Below, one piece after another: positions 25,365-33,162 of a stretch of 64,000 nt of DNA. Origin of the DNA: Alphaproteobacteria bacterium (GTDB lineage Bacteria > Myxococcota_A > UBA796 > GCA-2862545); NCBI GenBank assembly GCA_020632955.1, contig JACKEO010000003.1, forward strand, positions 248,001-312,000, in the 5' to 3' direction. Position 1 is the stretch's first letter; each line of letters opens with the position of its first letter. Position numbers and translations under genes: made by a program. A model generated the notes under the pieces. That model searched no databases. It was not told the origin of the DNA and was given only the letters and a program-made list of their open reading frames with translations.

Positions 25365-26246
25365 GTGCGGCTCCACCTCCGTCCCGACGGCCTGGGCTTC
25401 GGCCCGGCCGAGGTGGACGACGCCGGGGTGCGTGGCTTCCACGAGCACTTCGACCCGTGGCGGGCGCAGGTGTGGCTCGAGGTGGCCGGTCCCGGCTGGC
25501 GTGTGCCCGCCGAGGACGGGTACCGCGAGGTGCGTGCCGCGCTGCGCGCCCGCTACCCGGATCGACCCTTCACGTCGGACTGGTCGGGCACGGGGCGCTT
25601 CCCTGGGCTGGTGCTGGGGCTGCCTCCGGGACCTGCGTGGACGGTGCTCCTCGCGATCGTCGGGGCCGTGGTGCTCGTGACCGGTGCCGTGGCGGGCCCC
25701 GTGGCCGGCGTGCTGGCCGGACTGGGCTGGACCTGGCCCCTCGCGCGCGCCCGTGCGGCCGTGTGGGTGCTGCCCGAGGGGGTGCGCGTGGGGCCCGCGT
25801 GGGCGCCCCTGCGTGGCTGGCACGAGGTCGAGGCGCTGCGGGTGGGGCGGGCCCGGCGCGGCGTGGTGCTGCGCGTGCTCGGCACCCACGGCGCCGTGCG
25901 GGTCCCGCTGCCCGCCGCCACCTGGCCGGCCGTGCGTGCCCGCCTGCGTCGCCTGGGCGGGCTCGTGCCCCAGGAGGTCCCCGTGGATCTCGACGAGCGC
26001 TACGGACGCTTCCGCGCGGCGGCCGTGGGGGCGCCCTGGGGGGTGCTGGGAGCCGTCCTGGTGGCAGGTGCGCTGTCGCCCGACCCCTGGGGTGTCTGGT
26101 CGGTGGGCGGCCTCGTGGCGGCGGCCGTGGGCTTCGTGGGGGCCGCCGTGGAGGCCCGTCTGGACGGCTGGCGCCTGGGTGGCATCTTCTGGATGACGGT
26201 GGCCTACGGGGCGGCGCTGCTCGCGTTGCTCCTCGCGATGATGTGA
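25365..26246 (+). CDS. Integral membrane protein, possible PH-like domain
   Basis: A 293-residue protein of unknown family. There are two hydrophobic helices near residues 88-125 and three to four more at 225-293. Between them, WVLPEGVRVGPAWAPLRGWHEVEALRVG and the strands that follow look like a bacterial PH-like (bPH) domain. Very rich in Trp and Val. The start is GTG at 25365, 7 nt after the previous stop, without a strong ribosome site, so coupling to the ASCH-like gene is likely. It converges on the HD gene. Confidence 0.6.
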   Translation: MRLHLRPDGLGFGPAEVDDAGVRGFHEHFDPWRAQVWLEVAGPGWRVPAEDGYREVRAALRARYPDRPFTSDWSGTGRFPGLVLGLPPGPAWTVLLAIVGAVVLVTGAVAGPVAGVLAGLGWTWPLARARAAVWVLPEGVRVGPAWAPLRGWHEVEALRVGRARRGVVLRVLGTHGAVRVPLPAATWPAVRARLRRLGGLVPQEVPVDLDERYGRFRAAAVGAPWGVLGAVLVAGALSPDPWGVWSVGGLVAAAVGFVGAAVEARLDGWRLGGIFWMTVAYGAALLALLLAMM

Positions 26247-26259
26247 CCTCGGGCCCAGC

Positions 26260-26790
26260 TCAGCCCCGGCGGGCCACCACGGGTCGCAGGGCGTCGAGGA
26301 GCGCGCGGAGGTCGGGATCGACCACCACGCGGGCCGCGCTGTCGACGAACTCCTCCAGGCCCCCGGTGCCGGCGTCGGTGAGGGCCGCGGCGCGCAGCAC
26401 CATGTCGAGACGGTCGAGCTGGCGCACGAAGCGGGCCTCCGGGTCGGTCTGCGCCTCGTAGGCATGCCAGAGCGCCGCGAGCCCGGGCCGCGCGGCGAGC
26501 AGGGCGTCGGCGGCCCGGGCTTCGCGGCGGGCCTTGTCCGCGGCCTCCACCCCGTCGTGGGGCGTGAGGTCGCCCACCCGCACCTCGGGCAGGTCGTGGA
26601 GCACGGCGTAGGCGAGGGCACGACCCCGGTCGAGCGCGTCGGGCAGCAGCGCCAGCACCAGGAAGGCCACGCCCCAGCTGTGGGCGGCCACGCTCTCGGG
26701 CGCCGGCACGCCGCGGCGCACCCAGCCTGCCCGGGGGAGGTCCTTGAGGGCCTCGGCCTCCCGGAGCAGCGCCAGGAGCGCGTCGTTCAC
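26260..26790 (-). CDS. HD-domain 5'-nucleotidase (YfbR/HDDC2-like)
   Basis: A 176-residue HD hydrolase. PESVAAHSWGVAFLVLAL supplies the first metal His and YAVLHDLPEVRVGDLTPHDG the His-Asp pair. The HDDC2/YfbR hallmark EARFVRQLDRLDMVLRA provides the last Asp. Members remove phosphate from (deoxy)nucleoside 5'-monophosphates. It is the final gene of a four-gene reverse operon; its GTG overlaps the Ppx/GppA stop (GTGA). Confidence 0.85.
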   Translation of the reverse strand: MNDALLALLREAEALKDLPRAGWVRRGVPAPESVAAHSWGVAFLVLALLPDALDRGRALAYAVLHDLPEVRVGDLTPHDGVEAADKARREARAADALLAARPGLAALWHAYEAQTDPEARFVRQLDRLDMVLRAAALTDAGTGGLEEFVDSAARVVVDPDLRALLDALRPVVARRG

Positions 26791-28349
26791 GTCTCGTCCT
26801 GCGACGGCGTGCCCCGCTCGAGCTGCACCGCCACGGGGATCCCCAGCGCGCGCGCGAGCAGCTCGGTGCGTTCCCGGGCCGACCAGCGCTCGAGATCTCC
26901 GCCCTCGTCGGCGTGCGCCACCACGCGCACCTCGTCGTCGTCGAGCTCCACGCGCAGCCCGTCCACGGCGTGGGCGTGGCCGCGGTCGAGGGCGTCGGCC
27001 AGGCGCAGGATGCCGGCCAGCACCCGCGCCCGGGCCTGGTCTTCGCCCGACAGCGCCTTCCACTCCGGGTGGGTGGGCTTGGGCATGGAGCGGGTGTGGT
27101 AGCGCACCAGGGTGGCGAGCATCGCCACCTCCGGCGCGGTGAAGCCCCACATCCGGATGTGCTGCAGCAGGTAGTGGCCGTGCTTGTGGTGGGACTTCGG
27201 CGAGATGTGGTGGCCGATGTCGTGCAGCAGGGCGGCGGCGCGCAGCAGCTCCCGCTCGTGCGCACCGAGGCGGTGGGCGGGCGCCGTGCCGTCGAACACG
27301 GCCAGGGAGAGGTGTGCGACGTGCTCGGCGTGCGCCACGTCCACGCCGAAGCGCTCCATCGACACGCGGATGGACCGCTCCCGGGGATCGTGGACGCGTG
27401 CGTCGACGAGCAGCTCGGGCCGGTGGTGCTCGATCCAGTCCACCACGAGGCCGTCGCGCAGGGACCGCTCCGAGGTGACGAGGCTGTCGACCTCGAAGGC
27501 GCGCATCACCTCGCGCACCACCACGGCGCCGGCGGGCAGGGTGTCGCGTCGCTTGGCGTCCATGCCGGGGAGCTGCACGATGGCGTCGCGCGTGAGGCGC
27601 TCGAACTGCTCGAGGAGCGTCTCGAGATCCGGACGCCGCAGCACGAGGCCGTGGTCGTGGGCCGGCACCTCCTCGCCGCGGGCCAGCGTGGCCATGCGGG
27701 CGAGGCAGCGGATGGTGCCCGAGGTGCCCACGAGCGTGCCGACGCGCTCCGGTCGGATGACGGGCACGAGGGGGGCGAGGAGGGTGCGCACGTGGCGGCG
27801 GATGGCCCGGCGCTCGTCGGTGCCCATGGGGTCGGAGCGCTGGAAGCGGTCGGCGAGCCGGATGTGGCCGATGGGCAGGCTGCGGGCCTCGAGCAGGCCC
27901 TCGGCCGACCCCAGGATCAGCTCGGTGGACCCGCCGCCCAGGTCGAAGAGCAGCACCGGACCCCGCGAGACGTCGAGGTCGGCGCGGGCGCCGAGCCAGA
28001 TGAGCCGGGCCTCGTCGGGGCCGGTGACCACGCGCACGTGGATGCCGGTCTCCGCCTTCACCGCGCGGCAGAACTCCGGTCCGTTGCGGGCCTCGCGCAC
28101 GGCACTCGTGGCCGCGGTGTGGATCTCCTCGGCACCGAGGTGCTCGGCCGTCTCGGCGAAGCGTGCCAGCGCCTCCAGCCCGCGGGACCAGGCCTCGGGC
28201 GTGATGCGGTGCTGGGCCATGCCCCCGGATCCGAGCATGACCTGGGCCCGCGCCTTCTCGACGGTCTGCACCGAGCCGTCCGCCAGGACGTCGGCCACCA
28301 TCAGGTGGAAGGAGTTCGTGCCCATGTCGATCGCGGCGATGCGCATCAT
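26787..28349 (-). CDS. Ppx/GppA exopolyphosphatase/pppGpp phosphohydrolase with C-terminal HD domain
   Basis: A 520-residue protein. The N-terminal actin-like fold has AAIDMGTNSFHLMVADV, TSAVREARNG, FDLGGGSTEL and GTLVGTSGTIRCLARM. From about 330 an HD-type domain follows (LLHDIGHHISPKSHHKHGHYLLQ and LRLADALDRGH). It would hydrolyse polyphosphate or pppGpp. The start ATGATG (28349/28346) overlaps the upstream stop, and the end overlaps the HD nucleotidase GTG, so it is coupled on both sides. Presence alongside a nucleotidase suggests phosphate/nucleotide stress metabolism. Confidence 0.93.
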   Translation of the reverse strand: MMRIAAIDMGTNSFHLMVADVLADGSVQTVEKARAQVMLGSGGMAQHRITPEAWSRGLEALARFAETAEHLGAEEIHTAATSAVREARNGPEFCRAVKAETGIHVRVVTGPDEARLIWLGARADLDVSRGPVLLFDLGGGSTELILGSAEGLLEARSLPIGHIRLADRFQRSDPMGTDERRAIRRHVRTLLAPLVPVIRPERVGTLVGTSGTIRCLARMATLARGEEVPAHDHGLVLRRPDLETLLEQFERLTRDAIVQLPGMDAKRRDTLPAGAVVVREVMRAFEVDSLVTSERSLRDGLVVDWIEHHRPELLVDARVHDPRERSIRVSMERFGVDVAHAEHVAHLSLAVFDGTAPAHRLGAHERELLRAAALLHDIGHHISPKSHHKHGHYLLQHIRMWGFTAPEVAMLATLVRYHTRSMPKPTHPEWKALSGEDQARARVLAGILRLADALDRGHAHAVDGLRVELDDDEVRVVAHADEGGDLERWSARERTELLARALGIPVAVQLERGTPSQDET

Positions 28350-29059
28350 CCGTCCTCGGCCGCGCGCCCGTGGTGGGGGCCCGGCTCGCTGGGTAGCGCG
28401 ACCTGCAGCTCCTCGGCAGCGCGGGCGATCACCGCGACGAGGTTGAACTCGTCGGCGTCGGCGGCCACGCGGTGGGCCGCGACGAGGGCGTCGAGGGCCT
28501 CCGCGGGGTGGCAGCGGGCCACGGCGACCTGGGCGTGGACCTCCCAGGTCACGTCGGCGCCCTCGCGGGCGAGCGCGAGGGCGCGCCGGGCGAGCGGCGT
28601 GGCCTCGGCCACCTCGCCGCCGTCGAGCAGCGCGAGGGCCTTCTTCACGTGCACGGCGGCCCGTGCCGCCGGGCCCTCGGCCGTGAGCAGGAGGTCGGCC
28701 AGCGGCGTGGCGGCGATGCGTGCCTGCTCCTGCCGGCGCTGGGCCTGCTCCGCGTCGTGCGCGAGGAGGCCCACCACGCGGTCCTGCAGGCGCCGCACCT
28801 CGGCGGTGCCCGTGGCGTCGCCGAGGCGTCGCAGAAGCCGGAGGGCCTCGCGGCACCGCGTCTCGGCCTCGCGGAGGCGCCCGAGCTCCAGCAGGGCCTG
28901 GGCGTGCCAGCTGAGCGCACGCGCGCGGAGGTCGGCCAGATCCGCGGCCTCGGCGAGGTCGGCGTCGTCCACCACGGGTGCGAGGAGCGCTTCGGCCTCC
29001 GACCACCGGCCGCCGCGGAGGGCCGCGAGGCCGGCGGCGAGCTGCTCGGGCAGCGTCAC
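28346..29059 (-). CDS. Helical-repeat (TPR-like) protein
   Basis: A 237-residue all-helical protein rich in Ala, Leu and Arg. Repeating patterns such as ALSWHAQALLELGRLREAETRCREAL and AVHVKKALALLDGGEVAEATPLARRALALA resemble tetratricopeptide repeats, about five in number. No signal or membrane segment is present, so it is probably a cytoplasmic scaffold. It starts at GTG overlapping the SAH-hydrolase-like stop (GTGA) and ends overlapping the Ppx/GppA ATG. Partner unknown, possibly the neighbouring enzymes. Confidence 0.7.
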   Translation of the reverse strand: MTLPEQLAAGLAALRGGRWSEAEALLAPVVDDADLAEAADLADLRARALSWHAQALLELGRLREAETRCREALRLLRRLGDATGTAEVRRLQDRVVGLLAHDAEQAQRRQEQARIAATPLADLLLTAEGPAARAAVHVKKALALLDGGEVAEATPLARRALALAREGADVTWEVHAQVAVARCHPAEALDALVAAHRVAADADEFNLVAVIARAAEELQVALPSEPGPHHGRAAEDG

Positions 29060-30210
29060 GCAGGGTCCGAGGACGCGAGCGCGTCGAGCGCCAGCTCGGC
29101 CGCGCGGACCTCGAGATCGTCGGGCACGCGCTGCAGCCCCGGCGTGAGCGCCTGCTGCGCGAGCCACTCGAGGCTGAGCCCCACCACGGCGTGCTGCAGC
29201 AGCACGGGCTCGGGCGAGCCCGAGTTCAGCACGATGTTCAGCGGGTGGCCGTCGCCGAGCACGGTGACCGTGGTGCCGCCCTCGAGCCCGTAGCGCACCA
29301 CGTCCTGGCCCATGTGGTCGACCACCTCGGCGGCCCTGCGCAGGGCGGGCACGTCGATCTCGTCGCCCCCGGTGCCCGCGTTGAGCAGCACGAGACCGCT
29401 GCGGGCCTCCCGCAGGGCCGCCACCCCGATCACGCCGGGACGGCCCGTGGCCGTGGCGACGATCTGTGCGCGGGCCAGGGCCTCGGGCAGCCCGGGGGTG
29501 GCGAAGCCGTCGTAGTGCGCGAAGAGGCGCCGCACGGGATCGGCCTCCACCACCTCCACGGCCATGCCGGCGTGGCGCGCCCACGTGGCCAGGCCGCGTC
29601 CCACGGGGCCGTAGCCCACCACCGCGGCGCGGCGGCCCGCGAGGTGGATGCCGGTGAGTGCGCTGACCGCGAGCCAGACGGCCTCGCCGATGCCGTGGCG
29701 GTTCTCGACCGCGTCGTGCAGGCGGCCGGCCGTGAGGTCGACGACGGGGATGGGGAGGGGGCGTGCGGCCCGGGCCCGCACCACGCCGCTGCGGCTGGTG
29801 AGCACCGCTGCCCGGACGGTGGGCTCGGGCGCCGCGAGCGCCGCCTCCACCAGATCGAAGCCCGCGTCGACGAGCAGGTCGGGCGAGGTGTCGAGCACCT
29901 GCTGGTGCCGGTCCTCGCGGTCACCGCCGGTGTGGACCGCGACGTTCCAGCTGCGGAGGAGGGCCACCGTGGCCGCGTCGGTGGTGCCGGGGTTGGCCGC
30001 GCTCACCACGCAGCGCGCGCCGCCCAGCGTGAGCTCCTGCACCAGGGCCGCCGTGAGCGTGGTGAGGTGCAGGTTGAGGCCGATGGTGCGACCCGACCAG
30101 GGGCGCGACAGGGCCCAGCCGTTCCCCAGGCGCGGCAGGATGGGGAAGAAGGCCTTCGTCCGGCCGAGGTCCTGCTCCGCATCGAAGGCGAGGTCCTCGA
30201 GCGTCGCCAT
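29056..30210 (-). CDS. Divergent S-adenosylhomocysteine hydrolase-like protein
   Basis: A 384-residue protein related to adenosylhomocysteinase. LNLHLTTLTAALVQELTLGGARCVV matches the substrate-domain helix, and VVGYGPVGRGLATWARHAGMAVEVVEADP is a Rossmann NAD site. However, by-eye alignment puts His where SAHases have the catalytic Lys, Glu for the partner Asp (VENRHGIG versus DN-R/L-YG), and the C-terminal Lys/Tyr motif is missing. It is also shorter than the usual 430-470 residues. It may be a paralog with another substrate or a regulatory role. First gene of the four-gene operon; a -10-like TAGGCG lies 21 nt upstream. Confidence 0.75.
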   Translation of the reverse strand: MATLEDLAFDAEQDLGRTKAFFPILPRLGNGWALSRPWSGRTIGLNLHLTTLTAALVQELTLGGARCVVSAANPGTTDAATVALLRSWNVAVHTGGDREDRHQQVLDTSPDLLVDAGFDLVEAALAAPEPTVRAAVLTSRSGVVRARAARPLPIPVVDLTAGRLHDAVENRHGIGEAVWLAVSALTGIHLAGRRAAVVGYGPVGRGLATWARHAGMAVEVVEADPVRRLFAHYDGFATPGLPEALARAQIVATATGRPGVIGVAALREARSGLVLLNAGTGGDEIDVPALRRAAEVVDHMGQDVVRYGLEGGTTVTVLGDGHPLNIVLNSGSPEPVLLQHAVVGLSLEWLAQQALTPGLQRVPDDLEVRAAELALDALASSDPA

Positions 30211-30231
30211 CGTCCCTCCGGGCGGAGGCCG

Positions 30232-30237
30232 CGCCTA
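30232..30237 (-). promoter_or_regulatory. -10-like hexamer TAGGCG
   Basis: TAGGCG on the minus strand, 21 nt before the start of the SAH-hydrolase-like operon. Confidence 0.4.
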
Positions 30238-30377
30238 TCGTGGCCCTCGCGGCCGGTCCATGGGGCGGCCACTGCGAAGGGGCTGAAGTCGGGTGTCCGG
30301 TGCGCCGATGCATCCGCATGGACGGGAACTCTCGCACGCGCGTCACCTTGTGACTCGTCGGTCGGTTTTCGGTCGGA

Positions 30378-30383
30378 TACCCT
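30378..30383 (+). promoter_or_regulatory. -10-like hexamer TACCCT
   Basis: TACCCT, 17 nt before the GTG at 30401, in a 190-bp divergent gap that is visibly less GC-rich than its surroundings (with a TTTTCGG stretch). The same hexamer lies upstream of the HMA gene. Confidence 0.35.
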
Positions 30384-30400
30384 GGCTGGATGGAGGTGCC

Positions 30401-30907
30401 GTGAGCACCCAGCTCGTCGACCGCAGGACCCTGCTGAAGAGCGGCCTCGCCGCCGGTGCGGCGGTGGCCCTGGTGGGCGCGGCGAGCCTGCCCGGGCCCG
30501 CGGCCGGGATGCGGGTGCTCTCGGCGCACGAGGCCGAGATCGTCGCCGCGATGGCCGAGGCCTTCTTCCCGAAGGGCGCCATGCCCGTCTCCGGGGCCGA
30601 GGCCGGCGTGGTGCGGCGCATCGACGAGATGCTCGAGGACTGGTTCCCGCCGGTGATCTCGGGCGCCTTCCGCTACCTGCTGCGCGCGGTGGAGTGGGGC
30701 ACGCTGGCCTCGCGGGGCTGCCGGTTCACCGAGCTCGACCCCGCGCAGCGTCGCGAGGTGCTCGACGCGTGGGACGACCCCGGCCTGGCGCCCCGGCGCA
30801 TCGCCTCCGACGCGATGAAGATGGCCTTCGGCATCGCCTACTTCAGCCACGGCGAGGTGCTCGACCACATCGGCTGGCGCAGCGCCTGCGGCGGGAGGCT
30901 GGTGTGA
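30401..30907 (+). CDS. Tat-exported gluconate 2-dehydrogenase subunit 3-like protein
   Basis: A 168-residue protein with a twin-arginine-type signal (DRRTLLKSGLAAGAAVALVGAA). The mature part, HEAEIVAAMAEAFFPKGAMPVSGAEAGVV, matches the small-subunit family of gluconate 2-dehydrogenase-type enzymes. Such subunits escort a GMC flavoprotein across the membrane. The next gene, overlapping by one base (TGATG), encodes that flavoprotein. GGAGG lies 4 nt before the GTG start. No cytochrome subunit is nearby. Confidence 0.85.
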   Translation: MSTQLVDRRTLLKSGLAAGAAVALVGAASLPGPAAGMRVLSAHEAEIVAAMAEAFFPKGAMPVSGAEAGVVRRIDEMLEDWFPPVISGAFRYLLRAVEWGTLASRGCRFTELDPAQRREVLDAWDDPGLAPRRIASDAMKMAFGIAYFSHGEVLDHIGWRSACGGRLV

Positions 30908-32430
30908 TGCCGGTGCGTGACGTGAAGCCGGGGCGTCATGCGTCGCCCGACTACGGGGGCGAGCTGGTCGTGCACGCCGACGTGGCGATCGTCGGCGCGG
31001 GCGCCGGCGGGTGCGCCGCCGCGGCTGCGATGGCCGAGAAGGGCCTCACCGTGGCCCTCTTCGAGGAGGGCCGGCACTGGCGCCCCAGCGAGTTCCGGCA
31101 GGGGTCCGCCTTCGCGCTGAAGCACCTCTACCAGGATCGCGGCATGCGCTCGATGCGCGGCAACGTGCTCATGGCGCTGCCGGGGGGGCGCGGCGTGGGC
31201 GGGTCCACGCTCATCAACTCCGCGATCTGCTTCCGCTGCCCCGACGAGATCCTCGACCAGTGGCGCGAGCAGCACGGCTGCAGCACGGTCACCCGCGAGC
31301 GCTTCGGCGCCTACTTCGACCGCATCTGGGAGACGATCGGCGTCACCGTGCAGAGCGCCGAGGTGCAGCGCCTGAACAACATCGTGTTCAAGGAGGGCGC
31401 CGAGCGCCTCGGGCTGCAGGGCAGCTTCATGGCGCGCTCCGCACCCGGGTGCGTGGGCTGCGGCATCTGCCAGTACGGCTGCCCCACCGGGGGCAAGGCC
31501 AGCATCGATCGCACCTTCCTCGTCGAGGCGCTCGCCACGGGCACCGTGGGCGTGTACGCCGACTGCCGCATCCGCGAGGCGAGGACGCGCGCCGGCCGGG
31601 TCACCGAGCTCGCGGGCCAGATCCTGCACCCCGAGACCCAGGCCGTCCTCGGCACGGTCACCGTGCGCGCCGACACCTTCCTGCTGTCGGCGGGTCCCAT
31701 CGGCACGCCCAGCTTCCTGCTGTCGAACCGGCTCGTCGACGACGACCACTGCGGCCGTCACCTCGTGGTCCACCCCACGGTGGGGGCGCTCGCCCGCATG
31801 CCCTTCGAGGTGCGCCCGTGGCACGGCGTCACCCAGGGCTACTACGTCGACATGTGGGAGCAGGGCTACCTGCTCCAGACCTACACGGTCACGCCCGACC
31901 AGTACTTCGCGCTCATGCCCACGCCGGTGGGCGAGGAGACGATGCGCTGGATGGCCGACCTGCGGCACCTCGCGAGCGCCGGCGCCCTGGTGCACGACGA
32001 AGACAGCGAGGGGCGCGTGCAGATCACGCCGCTCGGCCCCGACATCAGCTACCACCTCGGCGAAGGCGACAAGCGTCGGCTCATCGAGGGCCTCCGCAAG
32101 ACGGGCGAGGTCTTCTTCGCCGCCGGGGCCACCGCCTTCCTGCCCTTCCGCATCGGCGGGGGCGTGGTGCACCGTCCCGACGACATCGCCGACCACCTGT
32201 CCCTGGACCTGCCGGCCACCGATCTGCAGCTCTACGCCAGCCACCCCATGGGCACCTGCCGCATGAGCGGACGCGCCGAGGACGGCGTGGTCGATCCCGA
32301 GGGTCGCGTGTGGGGCTGGGACAACCTGCGGGTGGCCGACGCGAGCGTCTTCCCCAGCAGCCTGGGCGTGAACCCGCAGGTCACCACGATGGCGATGGGC
32401 CTGCTCGTGGGCGAACGCATCGCCGGCTGA
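30907..32430 (+). CDS. GMC-family FAD oxidoreductase
   Basis: A 507-residue flavoenzyme. ADVAIVGAGAGGCAAAAAMAEKG binds FAD, GGRGVGGSTLINSAICFR is the GMC signature, and the C-terminus holds ASHPMGTCRMS and DASVFPSSLGVNPQVTTMAM with the active-site His and Asn. A Cys cluster C182-x2-C185-x2-C188-x3-C192 is followed by PTGGK, as in cholesterol-oxidase-like and long-chain alcohol oxidoreductases, and could hold metal or an Fe-S centre. It has no signal of its own, so it is probably exported with the Tat-tagged subunit encoded just upstream. Substrate unknown (alcohol or sugar). Confidence 0.9.
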   Translation: MPVRDVKPGRHASPDYGGELVVHADVAIVGAGAGGCAAAAAMAEKGLTVALFEEGRHWRPSEFRQGSAFALKHLYQDRGMRSMRGNVLMALPGGRGVGGSTLINSAICFRCPDEILDQWREQHGCSTVTRERFGAYFDRIWETIGVTVQSAEVQRLNNIVFKEGAERLGLQGSFMARSAPGCVGCGICQYGCPTGGKASIDRTFLVEALATGTVGVYADCRIREARTRAGRVTELAGQILHPETQAVLGTVTVRADTFLLSAGPIGTPSFLLSNRLVDDDHCGRHLVVHPTVGALARMPFEVRPWHGVTQGYYVDMWEQGYLLQTYTVTPDQYFALMPTPVGEETMRWMADLRHLASAGALVHDEDSEGRVQITPLGPDISYHLGEGDKRRLIEGLRKTGEVFFAAGATAFLPFRIGGGVVHRPDDIADHLSLDLPATDLQLYASHPMGTCRMSGRAEDGVVDPEGRVWGWDNLRVADASVFPSSLGVNPQVTTMAMGLLVGERIAG

Positions 32431-32445
32431 GCAGGCCCGGGCGCC

Positions 32446-33060
32446 TCAGCTCAGGAAGCCCTGCGCGTCGAGGAAGTCGATGACCTCCTGGCAGGCCTCG
32501 TCGATGCTCTTGCCGGCGGTGTCGAGCACCAGCTCGGGGGCCTCGGGGGCCTCGTAGGGCGCCGACACGCCGGTGAACTCGGGGATCACGCCGGCGCGGG
32601 CCTTCTTGTACAGGCCCTTGGGGTCGCGCTCCTCGCACACGGCGAGATCGGTGGCCACGTGCACCTCGAGGAAGCGGCCGTCGGGCAGGAGCCCGCGCGC
32701 CTTGTCGCGGTCGGCCTGGTACGGCGAGATGAAGGCCGTGAGCACGATGCAGCCGGCGTCGGCGAACAGCTGGGCCACGCATCCGGCGCGGCGGATGTTC
32801 TCGTTGCGATCCGCGGGCGAGAAGCCGAGGTCGCTGGTGAGGCCGTGCTGGCTGCGCAGGTTGTCGCCGTCGAGCACGTAGGCGTGCTTGCCGGCGCGGA
32901 GCAGCAGCTCCTCGACGCGGCGGGCCACCGTGGACTTCCCCGAGCCCGACAGGCCGGTGAACCAGACCACGCAGCCCTTCTGGCCGAGCAGGGACTCGCG
33001 CTCCTCGTGGGGGAGGTTCGCGGCATGCCAGGTGATGTTGTCGGACTTGGGCTGGCTCAT
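32446..33060 (-). CDS. cysC: Adenylylsulfate (APS) kinase
   Basis: A 204-residue kinase. It has the P-loop FTGLSGSGKST, VLDGDNLRSQHGL (two residues longer than the usual DGDNxRHGL), LGFSPADRNENIRRAGCVAQLFADAG and TAFISPYQADRDKAR. It phosphorylates adenosine 5'-phosphosulfate to PAPS. It is encoded alone, without ATP sulfurylase or sulfate reductase genes nearby, so PAPS could serve either reduction or sulfation. Divergent from plsX. Confidence 0.95.
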   Translation of the reverse strand: MSQPKSDNITWHAANLPHEERESLLGQKGCVVWFTGLSGSGKSTVARRVEELLLRAGKHAYVLDGDNLRSQHGLTSDLGFSPADRNENIRRAGCVAQLFADAGCIVLTAFISPYQADRDKARGLLPDGRFLEVHVATDLAVCEERDPKGLYKKARAGVIPEFTGVSAPYEAPEAPELVLDTAGKSIDEACQEVIDFLDAQGFLS

Positions 33061-33138
33061 CGGGGGGCGCTCCGTGCTCCGGGGGGGGCGCGGGCTAATC
33101 GGTCCGGACGGGGGTCGCTAGGACGGGGGCCGCCGTGG

Positions 33139-33144
33139 TAGGGC
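33139..33144 (+). promoter_or_regulatory. -10-like hexamer TAGGGC
   Basis: TAGGGC, 18 nt before the plsX GTG, in the 102-bp divergent gap with cysC. A second TAGGAC lies at 33119-33124. Confidence 0.4.
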
Positions 33145-33162
33145 GTCCCAGGTGGAGGAACG

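Noticed and set aside
32426..32454. A terminator dyad (CTGAGC with GCTCAG) between the GMC gene and cysC
   Set aside because: Both genes simply end in GCTGA-like stops, so the dyad is short and likely incidental.
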